NCBI GenBank assembly: GCA_902805475.1
Contig: CADCSX010000025.1
Location: 1,670,339 to 1,734,338, forward strand
DNA: 64,000 bases
Direction of reading: 5' to 3'
Source of the DNA: Entonaema liquescens
Lineage: Eukaryota; Ascomycota; Sordariomycetes; Xylariales; Xylariaceae
Under the pieces are notes generated by a model. That model saw only the letters and a program-made list of their open reading frames with translations. It ran no database searches and had not been told where the DNA came from. Both the position numbers and the translations under genes were made by a program. Below are positions 62,701 through 64,000 of the stretch, piece after piece. Each line of letters starts with the position of its first letter. Position 1 is the stretch's first letter.

Positions 62701-64000
62701 AAAAATAAAAAAAAATATAAGAAATAAATAAATAAAAATTTAAATTAAATAAAAAATTAATAAAAATATAAATATAGATTTAAATATTAATATATTAATT
62801 ATTATAATAATTATTCCAATTATAATAAAGAATAATAATAATAAAAAATAAATAAAATAAAAGAGAAAATTAAGAAAAATAATATAAATAAAAAATTCTA
62901 TATTTAAATAATATTTAATTATTTTAAATATTATTTAAAAAATAAAATAATAAATATTAATAAATATTATATTTTTATATTTTATATTTTATTTTTAAAA
63001 TATTTTAATATAATATAAAAATTTATAAATTAGAAATATAAAATATAATAAAATTAAATAAATTTAATTTAAATTTAAATTTTAAATCATAAATCTTAAA
63101 TATTACTATTATTTTTATAATTTAATAAAATATTTAATTAAAAATATTATATATTTATTAAAAATAAAATAATAATTATAAATAAATTTAAAATATTTTA
63201 AATATATATAATATTAATATAAAAGTTGGTAAATATAAATATATTAAACATTTTCTTTAAATATATATTATCATAAACTTACATAAAAGGAAATTCTTAA
63301 AAAAAATTTAATATAATAATTAAAATATTTAAACTATATTAATAAAAAAAGTAATAATATAATTTATTATATTATTTTATATAAAATTAAATATAAGGTA
63401 TAAAATATAATTTATAAAAATAAAAACGTTTTAACTTTAAATTTTAAATATTTTTTTTATAATATTAATAATAAATAATATTTTTTATTTAAATATTAGT
63501 TATATTATAATATTAATTATAATATTAATAAAAAAAGATATATTTTTAAATTATATAAAATTAATTATTATAAATAATAAATTAAAAAATTTTTTAAATA
63601 TAATAATTATTAAAATTTAATTATTATTAATTTTAAAAAATAATTCTACGCTAAAAGAAATTAATTTTATTATATAACCCAATTATTAAAATAAATGGTT
63701 AAAGGATTATTTAATATATAATATCCTAATATAAAATATATATATAAAAAAGATTTTTTTTTTATTTATAAAATAAATAAATTAAGTTAATATATAAATA
63801 TAATTTATATATTATATCTTTTAATATATTTATATTTATTAAGTATATAAAATTATCTTAAATATTATTAAAATTAATTTTATAAAATTAATAATTTTTA
63901 TTATTATAAAGTATTACGTAATATTTTTTAAAGAATTAATAATTTATATCTTTTTATATTCTATAATAATAAATATTTTATTAAAAAGATTAATTAATAA

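Larger units (their letters stand above)
47881..64000. other. Extremely AT-rich, RIP-like block without recognisable genes
   Basis: Composition changes within about 200 bp at 47.85-48.05 kb and stays AT-rich to the end of the window. G+C falls to a few percent; between 49265 and 49805 there is one C (49541) and no G. Stop codons fill all six frames; the single 62-codon frame at 51430-51618 is Lys/Ile/Leu/Asn only and is what random AT sequence gives. Surviving differences between repeat copies are transitions, as RIP would leave. The original content was probably transposons, but I could not read any protein. Less-decayed islands occur at about 55.0-55.2, 57.5-59.4 and 61.7-62.1 kb. Confidence 0.85.

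Noticed and set aside
48000..64000. Complete LTR retrotransposons with readable reverse transcriptase
   Set aside because: Strand biases hint at retroelements, but I could not find paired LTRs or any conserved catalytic block, so none is annotated.
48000..64000. Mitochondrial DNA insertion or a centromere as explanation of the AT-rich block
   Set aside because: No mitochondrial gene or tRNA remnant is readable, and transition-only differences between repeat copies fit RIP; centromere identity cannot be judged from sequence alone.

Overview
The window looks like nuclear DNA of a filamentous ascomycete (Pezizomycotina, possibly Sordariomycetes). Genes carry short introns of about 45-80 nt with GT..AG ends and CTAAC/CTGAC-like branch points. 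The gene set is typical of such fungi: a GH72 glucanosyltransferase with an X8 domain, a Pth11-like receptor, a DMATS-type prenyltransferase, P450 and FMO genes, and a secreted subtilase. Very AT-rich blocks look like sequence destroyed by repeat-induced point mutation (RIP).

Layout. 0-12.4 kb: a small conserved gene, Sec72, a zinc-cluster-like regulator whose 5' part I cannot splice cleanly, a TauD/TfdA-type dioxygenase, and long gene-free stretches. 12.457-14.839 kb: a 2,383-bp AT-rich insertion with terminal inverted repeats and a perfect 8-bp target duplication, read here as a RIP-killed hAT-like DNA transposon. 15.3-30.3 kb: housekeeping genes, namely GH72 cell-wall enzyme, lipid-droplet hydrolase, lysophospholipid acyltransferase, Gfo/Idh/MocA oxidoreductase, mitochondrial-type NAD kinase, a large E2 ubiquitin-conjugating enzyme and a small stress-type protein. 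30.9-47.5 kb: an accessory island with GH79 glycosidase, extended SDR reductase, Pth11-like membrane protein, FMO/Baeyer-Villiger-like monooxygenase, DMATS prenyltransferase, cytochrome P450 and secreted subtilisin-like protease. 47.9-64 kb: an extremely AT-rich block without believable genes, containing decayed repeats. One stretch of 541 nt there has a single C and no G.

Working together. The FMO (minus), DMATS (minus) and P450 (plus) genes lie contiguously at 38.1-44.5 kb. DMATS and P450 share a promoter region of about 400 bp. They make a plausible three-enzyme tailoring set for a prenylated aromatic or indole metabolite, located within 4 kb of the AT-rich block. The other genes are a mosaic without obvious shared function.

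The AT-rich DNA shows two different scars. In one, the surviving G and C sit mainly in CpG. In the other, long tracts are strand-asymmetric, having lost nearly all G or nearly all C. Exon joins were derived by reading splice signals and checking that phase and length close to whole codons. Family assignments come from recognised motifs; no database search was run.
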